28,107 bases of DNA, from assembly GCA_033764095.1 (NCBI GenBank), contig JANRJF010000169.1, positions 1 to 28,107 of the forward strand, read 5' to 3'. The position numbers were made by a program, and so were the translations under genes. The notes beneath the pieces are model-generated. The model ran no database searches and was not told where the DNA came from. It saw only the letters and a program-made list of their open reading frames with translations. Below, piece by piece: positions 13,974-21,548 of the stretch (its first letter is position 1; each line of letters opens with the position of its first letter). The DNA is from JBDTMT01 sp033764095. Lineage in GTDB: Bacteria; Desulfobacterota; Binatia; HRBIN30; CADEER01.

Positions 13974-15509
13974 ATGAGTGAGCCCTCGACCTCGACGACG
14001 CAGAGTCGCGCCCTCGGCCAGATCAAGGACCTGATCGACGCCGGCCGGCCGCTGATCTACCTGAAGACGCCCGAGGAGGGCCGCGTCCAACTGCTCATCG
14101 AGCAGGCGGCACGCACCTACTTCGACCCGCCGGCGCCGGTCTACGTGTGGAGCGTCACCGAGGGCCTGCGCGGCCCCGATCATCAGCTGGTCGCCGGGAC
14201 GCTCGAAGCGCGCGCCGCGCTCGACCACATCATCGCGCACCAGGGCGCCGGGCTGTTCATCCTGCGCGACTTCCACGAGCCGCTGAAGGCCTCGGCCGAG
14301 GTGCGGCGCCGCCTGCGCGACATCTACTTCACCAGCTTCGAGGCGCGGAAGTTCGTCTTCATCGCCTCGCCGGTCGAGTACATTCCCGACGAGATCGGGC
14401 GCGACATCGCGCTGGTCGACCTACCGCTGCCGGAGTTCGAGGAGCTGCGCGACTTCGTCGCCGGCCAGGTCGAGACGTTCGCCAAGCAGGGCGTCAAGAT
14501 CGACGACGACATCGGCACGCTCACCCAGATCGGCCGCGCGCTGCAGGGGCTGAGCTTCAACGAAGCCCAGCACGCGCTGCGGCGCGCCGTCGCCGCTGCG
14601 CCGGTGCTCGACGCCAGCTCGGTGCCCTACCTGCTGGAAGAGAAACACCTGCTGGTGCGCAAGAAGACCGGCGTCATCGAGTACATCGCACAGCCCGGCG
14701 GCATGGAGAACGTCGGCGGCGCGCCGATCCTCAAGAAGTGGCTCAACGAGCGCAAGCGGCTGTTCGAGATGCGCGACGACCTGAGCCGCGACATCGTGCC
14801 GAAAGGCCTGCTGCTGATGGGCATCTCCGGCTGCGGCAAGAGCCTCGCGGTCAAAGCCATCGCGCAGGCGTTCAGTCTGCCGCTCTACCGCATCGACATG
14901 ATCGAGGTGTTCTCCGGCCGCCACGGCAATCCGGAGGGCGTGTTCGTCAGCGCCTGCCGCACCATGGAAGAGATGGCGCCGGCGGTGATGTGGTTCGACG
15001 AGATCGAGATGGGGGTCAGCGCGCAGGGCGACAACGACAGCACCGGCGCGATCAACCGCATCTTCGCCTTCTTCCTCACCTGGATGCAGGAGAAGACGCG
15101 CGGCTTGTTCGTCGCCGCCACCGCCAACCGCATCGACCTGCTGCCGGCGGAAATGATTCGTAAGGGCCGCTTCGACGAAGTGTTCTTCGTCGACCTGCCG
15201 AACGACCAGGAACGCATGGACATCTGCAGCATCCACCTGAAGAAGCGCGGCTTCGATCCCGCCGCACTGCAGATCGAGAAGCTCAAACAGTTCACCAAGG
15301 GGTGGACCGGCGCCGAGATCGAACAGCTGGTCGTCTCGGCGCTCACCACGGCGAAGCTCGACAACCGCGAGCTGACCGGCGACGACCTGCTCAATCAGAC
15401 CGCGAAGATCGTCCCGCTGTCGAAGACGATGAAGGAACAGGTGGAGCACATCCGTTCCTGGGCCCTCGACCGCGCCATCCGCACCGCACCGCGCACGCCG
15501 GGCCAGTAG
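13974..15509 (+). CDS. AAA+ ATPase, Ycf46-like
   Basis: A 511-residue protein starting at ATG 13974; an upstream TTG in frame lies on the -35 element and is rejected. Residues 1-240 are an alpha/beta domain seen in Ycf46-type proteins (IYLKTPEEGR, FILRDFHEPL, VDLPLPEFEEL). The AAA module follows: Walker A GISGCGKS (283-290), Walker B VMWFDEIE (338-344), sensor-1 TAN (Asn385) and arginine-finger region IRKGRFDE (396-401), then a C-terminal lid. Ycf46 proteins of plastids and cyanobacteria are linked to photosynthetic or carbon-concentrating regulation, but similar proteins are widespread in non-phototrophs with no known target. It converges with the OmpA-domain gene, with stops three bases apart. 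Confidence 0.87.
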   Translation: MSEPSTSTTQSRALGQIKDLIDAGRPLIYLKTPEEGRVQLLIEQAARTYFDPPAPVYVWSVTEGLRGPDHQLVAGTLEARAALDHIIAHQGAGLFILRDFHEPLKASAEVRRRLRDIYFTSFEARKFVFIASPVEYIPDEIGRDIALVDLPLPEFEELRDFVAGQVETFAKQGVKIDDDIGTLTQIGRALQGLSFNEAQHALRRAVAAAPVLDASSVPYLLEEKHLLVRKKTGVIEYIAQPGGMENVGGAPILKKWLNERKRLFEMRDDLSRDIVPKGLLLMGISGCGKSLAVKAIAQAFSLPLYRIDMIEVFSGRHGNPEGVFVSACRTMEEMAPAVMWFDEIEMGVSAQGDNDSTGAINRIFAFFLTWMQEKTRGLFVAATANRIDLLPAEMIRKGRFDEVFFVDLPNDQERMDICSIHLKKRGFDPAALQIEKLKQFTKGWTGAEIEQLVVSALTTAKLDNRELTGDDLLNQTAKIVPLSKTMKEQVEHIRSWALDRAIRTAPRTPGQ

Positions 15510-15512
15510 CGA

Positions 15513-16448
15513 CTAGCGGGCGACCAGCTCGACGCGGCGGTTGAGCTGGCGGCCGGCATCGGTGGCGTTGGTCGCCACCGGCGCCAGCGGCCCGACACCG
15601 TGCGCATCGAGCCGATTGGCGGCGACACCGTAGTCCTTGATCAACGCGGCGGTGACGGCGCGCGCACGCGCGCCGGAGAGCTGCATGTTGTGCTCAAGAC
15701 CGCCGGTCATGTCGGTGTGGCCGACGACGTACAGCGACAACTGCGGCTGCGCCTTGAGCAGCGTGGCGATGGCGTCGAGCGCCGGCTTCGACTCGGGGCG
15801 GATGTCGGCCTCGTCGACGGCGAACAGGATGCCGTAGATGCGCGCGCTGCCGGCGCTCTCGATGTCCTTCGCCAGCGCGGCCGGATCGACCGCGACCAGA
15901 CCGCGGTCCATCGCCCTCACCTCGACGACATCGACCTGAGTGCGCTGCTTGCCGACCAACACCGCGACGTAGGCCTGCGCGTCGCCCTGCGCCAGCCGCG
16001 CGGCGAGATACCGCGGGTCGCCGTCGGCGGCGACGAATAGGTTGTTGAAGCGTCCCCAGGCGCTGCGCGCGTAGGCCTTGCCGCAGGCGTCGAGCTCGCA
16101 GCTGAAGATCATCTCGGCGCCGGCCTTCTCCAGCGCCTCGCGGTAGTTGCGGAAGATCTCCAGCGTCGAGCGCGCCGGCGGGTTGGTGTAGACGATGCGC
16201 GTCAGCTTGCCCTCGAGCGGCTGGCCGGTGAACGTCATCTTCGCCGCGTCGAGCCCGACCACCAACTGGTAGGTGTCGAACTCCTTCGCCGTGTGCGTGG
16301 TCAGCGTCGAGTCCGGATAGCGTGACACCAGCGGATGATCCTGCTCCGCCGCGCCGCTCGGCGCGGCCAGGGCCAGCAGCCAGGCGAACAGCAGCTGCGG
16401 AGCGAGCGGACTCGACGGGCGGCGATGGGCGGCGCGATTGGGCGTCAT
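15513..16448 (-). CDS. Secreted OmpA-domain envelope protein
   Basis: A 311-residue exported protein. ATG 16448 is preferred over an upstream in-frame start because a signal peptide begins there: basic n-region, hydrophobic LLFAWLLALAAP and likely cleavage after SGAA (about residue 34). The mature N-terminal part (about 35-190) begins HPLVSRYPDS and has two Cys (CELDAC) that may form a disulfide; it resembles the DUF4892-type region found with OmpA domains, though I am not certain. Residues about 195-311 form an OmpA C-terminal peptidoglycan-binding domain: ILFAVDEADIRPES, VVGHTDMTGG, LSGARARAV and LNRRVELV. It probably tethers the outer membrane or a periplasmic complex to the cell wall. It is divergent from the small membrane protein gene. 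Confidence 0.88.
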   Translation of the reverse strand: MTPNRAAHRRPSSPLAPQLLFAWLLALAAPSGAAEQDHPLVSRYPDSTLTTHTAKEFDTYQLVVGLDAAKMTFTGQPLEGKLTRIVYTNPPARSTLEIFRNYREALEKAGAEMIFSCELDACGKAYARSAWGRFNNLFVAADGDPRYLAARLAQGDAQAYVAVLVGKQRTQVDVVEVRAMDRGLVAVDPAALAKDIESAGSARIYGILFAVDEADIRPESKPALDAIATLLKAQPQLSLYVVGHTDMTGGLEHNMQLSGARARAVTAALIKDYGVAANRLDAHGVGPLAPVATNATDAGRQLNRRVELVAR

Positions 16449-16564
16449 CGGGCACGACAGTGCGGCAAATCGGCCGCGCCGCGCAACCAAACCGCGGGCG
16501 CGGCTCGATTGCGCTACCAACCGACGCCGGCGGTGCCATACTCGCGGCCGGCGCGGAGCGATCG

Positions 16565-16792
16565 ATGTTGGAGCTGACCCTCGACCTGTTGCTCGTCGCC
16601 CTGGGCGTCGTCCTGATGGCCTACCCCGAGGGGTCGGCGAAAGTGCTCGCCGAGCTGTCGCGTGCCGAGCAGTCCGCCTGGCAGGACTATCCGATCGAGG
16701 ACTTCCTGCTCCGGCCGCGGATCGTGCTGATCATCGGCGCGGGCTCGGCCATATCCGGCGTGTTGCTGCTGCTCGGATTGATCGCGCGCTGA
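16565..16792 (+). CDS. Small hypothetical membrane protein with two hydrophobic segments
   Basis: A 75-residue protein, ATG 16565 with GGAG (16555-16558) six bases upstream. Two hydrophobic stretches (residues about 4-19 and 54-74) flank a polar middle with ELSRAEQSAWQDYPIEDFLLRP, so it is probably a hairpin inner-membrane protein. I do not recognise the family. The frame is open upstream to 16322 but that portion is antisense to the OmpA signal-peptide region and is rejected. It is divergent from the OmpA-domain gene and convergent with the response regulator, with 29 bases between stops. Good ribosome binding site and membrane-like composition support it as real. Confidence 0.65.
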   Translation: MLELTLDLLLVALGVVLMAYPEGSAKVLAELSRAEQSAWQDYPIEDFLLRPRIVLIIGAGSAISGVLLLLGLIAR

Positions 16793-16821
16793 CCGGCTGA
16801 GCGCACCTCCGGCCGCGAGGC

Positions 16822-17226
16822 TCAGCGCCCGCGCACCAGCGAGGTGTCGCGCTTGAACTCGTCGACCCAGGCGCGCAGCGCGCCGGGGAAGCCGCGGTCG
16901 AGCGCCGACGACTTGCCGACGTAGCGCGCCGCGCCCAACGCCAGGGCGCGCTGGCGGTTCACCGCGTCGTCGTACTGGGTGATCACCACCACCGGCGGAC
17001 TCTCGGCATCGGCGGCGGCACGCAGCTCGGTGAGGAACTCGAAGCCGTCGAGCTCCGGCATCACCAGGTCGAGCAGCACCAGGTCCCAGCGCCCGTCGCG
17101 CAGCGCCGCCAGCCCGGCCCGCCCATCCGGCGCGTCGCTCACCTCGAAGCCAGCCAGCGAGAGTCGCAGGGCAAGAATCCGCCGCACATCCTCGTTGTCG
17201 TCGACGATCAGCACCCGCTCGCTCAC
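16822..17226 (-). CDS. Single-domain response regulator (CheY-like)
   Basis: A stand-alone receiver of 134 residues. GTG 17226 is preferred: the protein then begins MSERVLIVDDN, and GGAGGT lies four bases upstream. In-frame ATG 17250 would add eight residues but has no ribosome binding site and lies in a palindrome. Key residues are the acidic pair in VDDNED, phospho-acceptor Asp in VLLDLVMPELDG, Thr in VVITQYDD and Lys in YVGKSSA. The Lys is followed by Ser, not the usual cis-Pro. No output domain follows, so it works by protein contact or phosphotransfer. It could serve either kinase in this window, but nothing in the sequence links them. Confidence 0.87.
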   Translation of the reverse strand: MSERVLIVDDNEDVRRILALRLSLAGFEVSDAPDGRAGLAALRDGRWDLVLLDLVMPELDGFEFLTELRAAADAESPPVVVITQYDDAVNRQRALALGAARYVGKSSALDRGFPGALRAWVDEFKRDTSLVRGR

Positions 17227-17242
17227 GCCCACCTCCGCTGCC

Positions 17243-17260
17243 CCTTGCATGCTTGCAAGG
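17243..17260. promoter_or_regulatory. Perfect 7-bp palindrome upstream of the response regulator
   Basis: CCTTGCA-TGCT-TGCAAGG lies 17 bases before the GTG start of the receiver gene, in the region between it and cysC. It could be an operator or a small mRNA hairpin in the leader. A second, imperfect dyad lies at 17310-17327 and 17361-17374 (GCGCCGGCGG...ACAA and TTGTCCGCCGGCGC, four bases inserted in the first arm). No other gene is present in 17227-17455. Confidence 0.4.
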
Positions 17261-17455
17261 TGGAGCAAGCCCGGTGCCCATCGCGCGGCGGTTTCTTGCG
17301 CGGGGCGCGGCGCCGGCGGGCGGACAAGCCTGCGCGCCCCCCGGCCGGCGCGGTCCAATTTTGTCCGCCGGCGCGGCGTGCGGGTCGGCGTGGCTTGAGG
17401 CGCCAGACGGGCTCCGATAAGGGTTGGCGTTCCTGGGCAGGGAGGGCCCGTCACC

Positions 17456-18070
17456 ATGAGCACACCGAAATCGCGCAACATCACCTGGCACGCCGGAATG
17501 GTCACCAAGGCCGACCGCGAGCAGATCTCGGGCAACAAGGGCTGCACGATCTGGATGACCGGACTCTCCGGGTCGGGCAAGTCCACCCTGGCGGTGGCGC
17601 TGGAAAAGAAGCTGTGGGATCGCGGCATCCGCTCCTACGTCCTCGACGGCGACAATGTCCGCCACGGCCTGAACAAGGACCTCGGCTTCTCGCCGAAGGA
17701 CCGCACCGAGAACATTCGCCGCATCGGCGAGGTGGCGAAGCTGTTCACCGACGCCGGGGTCATCAACATCACCGCCTTCATCTCGCCCTACCGCGCCGAC
17801 CGCGATTCGGTGCGCGCGCTGATGGCCGAGGGCGATTTCATCGAAGCGCATGTCGACTGCCCGGTCGAGGTCTGCGAACGGCGCGACGTGAAGGGCCTCT
17901 ACAAGAAGGCCCGCGCCGGCGAGATTCCCGAATTCACCGGGATCTCGGCACCTTACGAGGCGCCGCTGACGCCTGAGCTGACCATTCACACCGACAAGGA
18001 GTCGGAGGAGGAGAGCCTCCAGGTGGTGCTGTCGTATCTGGAGAAGCGCGGCTACATCCCGCGCGCCTGA
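17456..18070 (+). CDS. cysC: Adenylylsulfate (APS) kinase
   Basis: A 204-residue protein, ATG 17456 with GGGAGGG (17440-17446) upstream. It phosphorylates adenosine 5'-phosphosulfate with ATP to give PAPS, the sulfate donor for sulfotransferases and assimilation. Visible motifs are the P-loop GLSGSGKST (36-44), LDGDNVRHGLNKDLGFS, the DRTENIRRIGEVAKLF helix, ITAFISPYRADRD (with the conserved Ser110), and the lid segment KGLYKKARAGEIPEFTGI. Length and order are typical of monofunctional CysC. No ATP sulfurylase (CysD/CysN) or sulfotransferase gene adjoins it, so APS must come from genes elsewhere. It is divergent from the response regulator gene and ends in a strong hairpin. Confidence 0.96.
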   Translation: MSTPKSRNITWHAGMVTKADREQISGNKGCTIWMTGLSGSGKSTLAVALEKKLWDRGIRSYVLDGDNVRHGLNKDLGFSPKDRTENIRRIGEVAKLFTDAGVINITAFISPYRADRDSVRALMAEGDFIEAHVDCPVEVCERRDVKGLYKKARAGEIPEFTGISAPYEAPLTPELTIHTDKESEEESLQVVLSYLEKRGYIPRA

Positions 18071-18100
18071 CCGAACTGCAACGGTAGTCGCGGAAACGCT

Positions 18101-18133
18101 AGAAATCGGGCGTCCCGGTGACGCCCGATTTCT
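18101..18133 (+). terminator. Strong hairpin terminator after cysC
   Basis: A perfect 14-bp stem (AGAAATCGGGCGTC / GACGCCCGATTTCT) with a 5-base loop lies 31 bases after the cysC stop. The stem base has an A-run on one side and TTT on the other, but no long T-run follows, so it may work in either direction or act as a mixed terminator. Confidence 0.75.
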
Positions 18134-18463
18134 GTGGAACTTGCTGCGTCGGTTGCCCGTCCAGGCTTGGCCCACAGGTTGCTTTACTGCGGGAGACATA
18201 TGCCAGCGAAGGAAACTGACCTTCGTTGTCCTCCAGTGGAACGGGCGGGAAGGTAACTTCCGGGAGCGCACACTCCCCCCCGCGCGCCCCTCGCCCCCCC
18301 CGAGCGCCCGTTCCACGCCCCCCCTCTCAGTAGCGCGGCCCTCCGCGGCCGCCTTCTGCGAGAGCAGCAGGTAGACGTACAGCCCGCCAGCGAGTCAGTC
18401 GCGCGGCCGGGCCTGGCCCGTCGGCACCGAGCAAGCGGCCACGGAGTGGCGCGCGACCCCGCG
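18134..18463. other. Non-coding stretch with hairpins and C-tracts
   Basis: These 330 bases hold no convincing gene: a possible 77-codon frame at 18141 has a composition unlike its neighbours and no homologous look. The first part is less GC-rich than its surroundings. It contains three dyads: CGAAGG/CCTTCG (18207-18225), GGAAG/CTTCC (18248-18261), and a perfect 12-bp pair at 18236-18247 and 18305-18316. Three C-runs of 7-8 bases occur at 18275-18281, 18294-18301 and 18318-18324. The minus strand is therefore G-tract-rich, downstream of the reductase stop. It may be the 3' region of the minus-strand transcript or an eroded element. Confidence 0.55.
18236..18316. repeat. Perfect 12-bp inverted repeat flanking a C-tract segment
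   Basis: GTGGAACGGGCG (18236-18247) and CGCCCGTTCCAC (18305-18316) are exact reverse complements 57 bases apart. The enclosed segment holds the hairpin GGAAG-GTAA-CTTCC and two of the C-runs. It may be the end pair of a tiny mobile element or one large structured stem. Confidence 0.6.
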
Positions 18464-18814
18464 TTACCAGGCGATGCGTGCGGCCACCGGCGTGGCGCCG
18501 CGCGCCAGCAGGCGGATCAGCCAGGCGGTCCAATATTTCCGGCGCACGCGCTGCAGCACGGCCTGCACCGCGGCCGGGTCGGCGATCGGGGTGGCCCGGG
18601 CGCTGAGCGGCCCGTCGCCGAAGTCGAGCGTCACGGCGGGGTCGGCGAGCAGGTTGCGGTACCACTGCGCGGCAGCGGCGGTGGTGTGCTGCACCAGAAT
18701 CGCGCGCTCGCCGTCGGCCACGAACCAGATCGTCACCGTGCGCGGCTGTCCGCTCTTGCGCCCGCGCGTCGTCAGCCGCACCGTCTTGCGGCGCGCGAAC
18801 GGCGGGGCGCTCAT
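18464..18814 (-). CDS. F420H2-dependent nitroreductase/quinone reductase-family protein
   Basis: A 116-residue split-barrel protein. LTTRGRKSGQPRTVTIWFV followed by QWYRNLLADPAVTLDFGD is typical of the deazaflavin-dependent nitroreductase (Ddn-like) family, which uses reduced F420, often on quinones or other hydrophobic substrates. Some members of the wider fold use FMN, so cofactor choice is inferred. Its ATG overlaps the gpmA stop by four bases (ATGA), so the two are translationally coupled. The C-terminus (RKYWTAWLIRLL) is amphipathic and could touch the membrane. No F420 biosynthesis gene is in the window. Confidence 0.8.
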   Translation of the reverse strand: MSAPPFARRKTVRLTTRGRKSGQPRTVTIWFVADGERAILVQHTTAAAAQWYRNLLADPAVTLDFGDGPLSARATPIADPAAVQAVLQRVRRKYWTAWLIRLLARGATPVAARIAW

Positions 18815-19422
18815 CGTCCGAGGATGCGCTTGTCGCGAATGCTCAGGTCGGCGGCCAGGTCGTAGACGATCGGCACGCCGGTCGGGATGTTCAGCTCCAG
18901 CACCTGTTCCTTGCTGAGTTGGTCGAGCTGCATGACGATCGAGCGCAGCGAGTTGCCGTGCGCCACCACCAGCACGTTGTCACCGGCGGTGAGGCGCGGC
19001 GCGATGACGCGGTCGTAGTAGGGCAGCGTACGCGCGGCGGTATCCTTCAGGCTCTCGCCGTTCGGCGGCGGCACGTCGTAGCTGCGCCGCCAGATGTGCA
19101 CCTGCTCCTCGCCGTACTTCTTCGCCGTCTCGGCCTTGTTCAGCCCCTGCAGATCACCGTAGTGGCGCTCGTTGAGCGCCTGGTCCTTGATGACCGGCAG
19201 GTCGCGCTGGCCAATGCCGTCGAGGATGATGTCCAGCGTCTGGTTGGCGCGCTGCAGCACGGACGAGAACGCGACATCGAAGTGGGTGCCGCGCAGCAAC
19301 GCGCCGGCGCGCGCCGCCTCCCGCCGGCCGGTCTCGGTGAGCGGCACGTCGACCCAGCCGGTGAACCGGTTCTCCAGGTTCCATTGCGACTCGCCGTGAC
19401 GCACGAGGACTAACAATGCCAT
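18811..19422 (-). CDS. gpmA: 2,3-bisphosphoglycerate-dependent phosphoglycerate mutase
   Basis: A 203-residue dPGM interconverting 3- and 2-phosphoglycerate in glycolysis and gluconeogenesis. The phospho-His motif LVRHGESQWN gives His9; RFTGWVDVPLTE, NERHYGDLQG (Glu85) and VVAHGNSLR (His155) complete the active site. It is shorter than the roughly 250-residue E. coli enzyme, lacking part of the mid-loop and C-terminal tail, a form known in other bacteria. A purine-rich stretch (GGGGAGGAGAG) precedes the ATG. It is followed with a four-base overlap by the putative F420-dependent reductase and preceded by a small secreted-protein gene 40 bases upstream. Confidence 0.94.
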   Translation of the reverse strand: MALLVLVRHGESQWNLENRFTGWVDVPLTETGRREAARAGALLRGTHFDVAFSSVLQRANQTLDIILDGIGQRDLPVIKDQALNERHYGDLQGLNKAETAKKYGEEQVHIWRRSYDVPPPNGESLKDTAARTLPYYDRVIAPRLTAGDNVLVVAHGNSLRSIVMQLDQLSKEQVLELNIPTGVPIVYDLAADLSIRDKRILGR

Positions 19423-19462
19423 GCCTCAGCTCTCCTCCCCTGCCCGCGCCCGGCCCGATTCG

Positions 19463-19957
19463 TCAGTCGAATCCGGGGTCGTCGTCGTCGCGGATGAACG
19501 GCCCGCGCCACTCGTGCGTGACGTACGGCTGCCATTCGTGGGTGAGGAATGGCTCCCACTCCATGCTGTCGTCCGGATTCACGCCGCGGTCGCTGTTGGA
19601 ATAGACGCCGTTGCGCAGATCCTCCTGCACGGCGTTGGCCTGCATGTCCTTCTCTTCGCGCGCCAGCTCCTCGTACTCGTCCTCTTCGCGCCGCTCGGTC
19701 AGGTCGTCGTCGTCGCCGCTGCGCGGCTTCTTCGACGAGACGCGGCGCCCGTAGGTCGACGCGCACTTCTCCACCCAGACACTGTCCGAGCCGACCGACT
19801 CGGCGAGCTCGTCCACGTCGACCGAGCCCTTCTTCTTCATCTTGTGCATGGCGCGCATGACCGCGGCGCAATCCGGACGGCCCTGCGCGCCGGCGTCCGG
19901 CGGCAGCAGGACGAGGCTGATCAGCAGCGCAGCCACGACGACGAGGAGCTTCCGCAC
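19463..19957 (-). CDS. Secreted acidic protein of unknown function with short C-terminal repeats
   Basis: I do not recognise this family. GTG 19957 is preferred because it yields a compact signal peptide (MRKLLVVVAALLISLVLLPP, cleavage near AGAQ-G); an ATG at 20032 would add 25 unlikely residues. The mature part is about 140 residues with two Cys, a Lys-rich patch (MKKKG), a strongly acidic middle (DDDD, REEDEYEELAREEKD) and a C-terminus built from an octad: EWEPFLTH, EWQPYVTH, EWRGPFIR, ending in DDDDPGFD. Such repeats suggest metal or ligand binding, but this is a guess. It lies 40 bases upstream of gpmA on the same strand and is divergent from the MaoC gene. Confidence 0.7.
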   Translation of the reverse strand: MRKLLVVVAALLISLVLLPPDAGAQGRPDCAAVMRAMHKMKKKGSVDVDELAESVGSDSVWVEKCASTYGRRVSSKKPRSGDDDDLTERREEDEYEELAREEKDMQANAVQEDLRNGVYSNSDRGVNPDDSMEWEPFLTHEWQPYVTHEWRGPFIRDDDDPGFD

Positions 19958-20079
19958 TGTCCGAGATCTACCAGCCGTCGGCGCGAAACCCAACCCGGTT
20001 CTGGCCCTCGCCGCAGCCGTCTTGGAGCCCACCCGGCGGCCTGATAGGCAGCCGGAGATTCACCGTAACGGGAGCGTGC

Positions 20080-21138
20080 ATGGCCATCATCCGCAAGAAA
20101 ACCGGCAACTTTCTCGAGGACTTCAAGATCGGCGGGGTGCTGCGCCACAAGGTCGGCAAGACCGTCACCGAGGGCCTGGTCAACGCCTTCACCGAGTTCT
20201 CGATGACCACCAACCCGCTGCACAAGAACCGCCGCTACGCCCAGCGCTACGGCTATCGCGACATGCTGCTGCCGCCCGGCCTGGTGATGGCGGTGGTGTT
20301 CAGCCAGAGCGTCGAGGACATCTCCGAGAACGCGCGCGCCAATCTCGAGTACGTCGACATGCGCTTCGGCGTGCCGGTCTACGCCGGCGACACGCTGGAG
20401 AGCACCTCCGTCGTGCTCGGCGTCACGCCGTCGTCGAAGGACAAGAGCCTCGGCGTCGTGCACGTGCAGACCACCGGCCGCAACCAGCACGACGAGGTGG
20501 TGCTGACCTACGAGCGCAAGGTGCAGGTGTGGAAGGACGACGTCGACGCCGAGGTCGTCAAGGCGTCGGCCGACGCGGCGCCGGTCGCCTGTTCGCTGGT
20601 GCTGCCGCCCTACGACCCGGCGACGCCGTATCGCGCCCTCAGCCACCTGAGCAATCCCGACACCTACTTCGAGGACTTCACCCCCGGCGACGTCATCGAG
20701 CACTCGCGCGGCCGCACCATGACCAGCGAGCACATCGCCCTCACCGCCATGCTCGACAACACCTCGCAGGTGCACTGCAACCAGCACATGATCGACCAGA
20801 ACCCCGACCGCTTCGTCGGCGGCCAGCTGATCATCTTCGGCGGCATTCCCTTCCAGCTCTGCCTCGGCCTCTCCTGCCCCGACGTGGCCGACAACTCGCT
20901 CGGCGACCTGGTGTACCGGACCGGCCGCCACAGCGCGCCGCTCTTCGCCGGCGACACCGTCTTTGCCAGCACCGAAATCGTCGCGACCCGCGACTACCCG
21001 GGCCGGCCGGACGTCGGCGTGCTCGACACCATTCTGCGCGGCCACAAGTTCGTCACCAAGAACGGCGCGGCGGAACGGGTGGAGATCTTCTACCTCGAGC
21101 GCTCGATCGTGGTGAAGCGGCGCTCGCACTACGCCTGA
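20080..21138 (+). CDS. Tandem MaoC-like hot-dog hydratase (mesaconyl-CoA hydratase-like)
   Basis: A 352-residue protein with ATG 20080 and GGAG (20071-20074) upstream. It has two hot-dog modules: residues about 10-150 with FEDFKIGGVLRHKVGKTVTEG, LLPPGLVMAVVFSQ, and NLEYVDMRFGVPVYAGDTL; and about 190-345 with YFEDFTPGDVIEHSRGRTMTSEHIALT, VHCNQHMIDQN and APLFAGDTVFASTEI. This double-domain plan matches beta-methylmalyl-CoA dehydratase / mesaconyl-CoA hydratase (Mch) of the ethylmalonyl-CoA and 3-hydroxypropionate routes, but other hydratases share it. No other gene of those pathways is in the window. A GC-rich hairpin (21139-21170) follows the stop. Confidence 0.84.
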   Translation: MAIIRKKTGNFLEDFKIGGVLRHKVGKTVTEGLVNAFTEFSMTTNPLHKNRRYAQRYGYRDMLLPPGLVMAVVFSQSVEDISENARANLEYVDMRFGVPVYAGDTLESTSVVLGVTPSSKDKSLGVVHVQTTGRNQHDEVVLTYERKVQVWKDDVDAEVVKASADAAPVACSLVLPPYDPATPYRALSHLSNPDTYFEDFTPGDVIEHSRGRTMTSEHIALTAMLDNTSQVHCNQHMIDQNPDRFVGGQLIIFGGIPFQLCLGLSCPDVADNSLGDLVYRTGRHSAPLFAGDTVFASTEIVATRDYPGRPDVGVLDTILRGHKFVTKNGAAERVEIFYLERSIVVKRRSHYA

Positions 21139-21170
21139 CGGGGCGCGCGGCGGACCGCGGGCGCGCCCCG
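21139..21170. terminator. GC-rich hairpin between convergent MaoC and RHH genes
   Basis: CGGGGCGCGC (21139-21148) and GCGCGCCCCG (21161-21170) are perfect 10-bp arms with a 12-base loop, lying between the MaoC stop (21136-21138) and the RHH-gene stop (21176). It may serve both transcripts. No T-run is present, so efficiency is uncertain. Confidence 0.55.
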
Positions 21171-21175
21171 TGCGC

Positions 21176-21502
21176 TCACAATTTCACGCCGCGGCGCGCC
21201 GCCTGGTAGTGGTTGGCGCAGAATCCCTTCGCCACGTAGGCCCGCCCGCAGCCCTTCACCGAGCAGATGCGCTTCGGCGGCGGCAGGTCGATCTTCGGAC
21301 GGCGCCAGCCCTTCAGCGACACCGTCGAACGGTCGAGCCCCTCGTTGAGCAACGCGATCACCACGTCGGTCTTCGACGCGCCGAGCGCGCGCGCGACGCG
21401 GTGGATCGCGTCGCTGACGTGAGCGGGAATCTTCACGTTCATCAGCTTGCTGACGGAACGCTCGCGTCGCTTGAGATCGGTCAGCCGGAGATCGGAACGC
21501 AT
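21176..21502 (-). CDS. Ribbon-helix-helix protein with C-terminal zinc-knuckle motif
   Basis: A 108-residue putative DNA-binding protein from ATG 21502, with GAGGAGGGG just upstream. Residues 21-58 (MNVKIPAHVSDAI ... SKTDVVIALLNEGL) have the length and pattern of a ribbon-helix-helix: a short strand and two helices. The C-terminal tail carries C-x4-C-x9-C-x2-H (Cys80, Cys85, Cys95, His98), with GFCANHY, a small zinc-binding unit of the type that also ends some phage and HNH-associated proteins. I do not know a family with this exact pair. It may be an autoregulator; direct repeats 47-73 bases upstream look like its sites. It is convergent with the MaoC gene. Confidence 0.72.
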   Translation of the reverse strand: MRSDLRLTDLKRRERSVSKLMNVKIPAHVSDAIHRVARALGASKTDVVIALLNEGLDRSTVSLKGWRRPKIDLPPPKRICSVKGCGRAYVAKGFCANHYQAARRGVKL

Positions 21503-21548
21503 CGGCCCCTCCTCATGCGCGGTCCCCCTGTTTGTTCGCCATATAGAT

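Noticed and set aside
16322..16564. Upstream extension of the 75-aa membrane protein
   Set aside because: It would be antisense to the OmpA-protein signal region and lacks a ribosome binding site, whereas ATG 16565 has one.
17227..17250. ATG 17250 as the start of the response regulator
   Set aside because: It lies in a palindrome without a ribosome binding site; GTG 17226 has GGAGGT and yields the usual receiver N-terminus.
18141..18374. 77-codon plus-strand frame after the cysC terminator
   Set aside because: No ribosome binding site, Pro/Ser low-complexity end generated by C-tracts, no recognisable motif.
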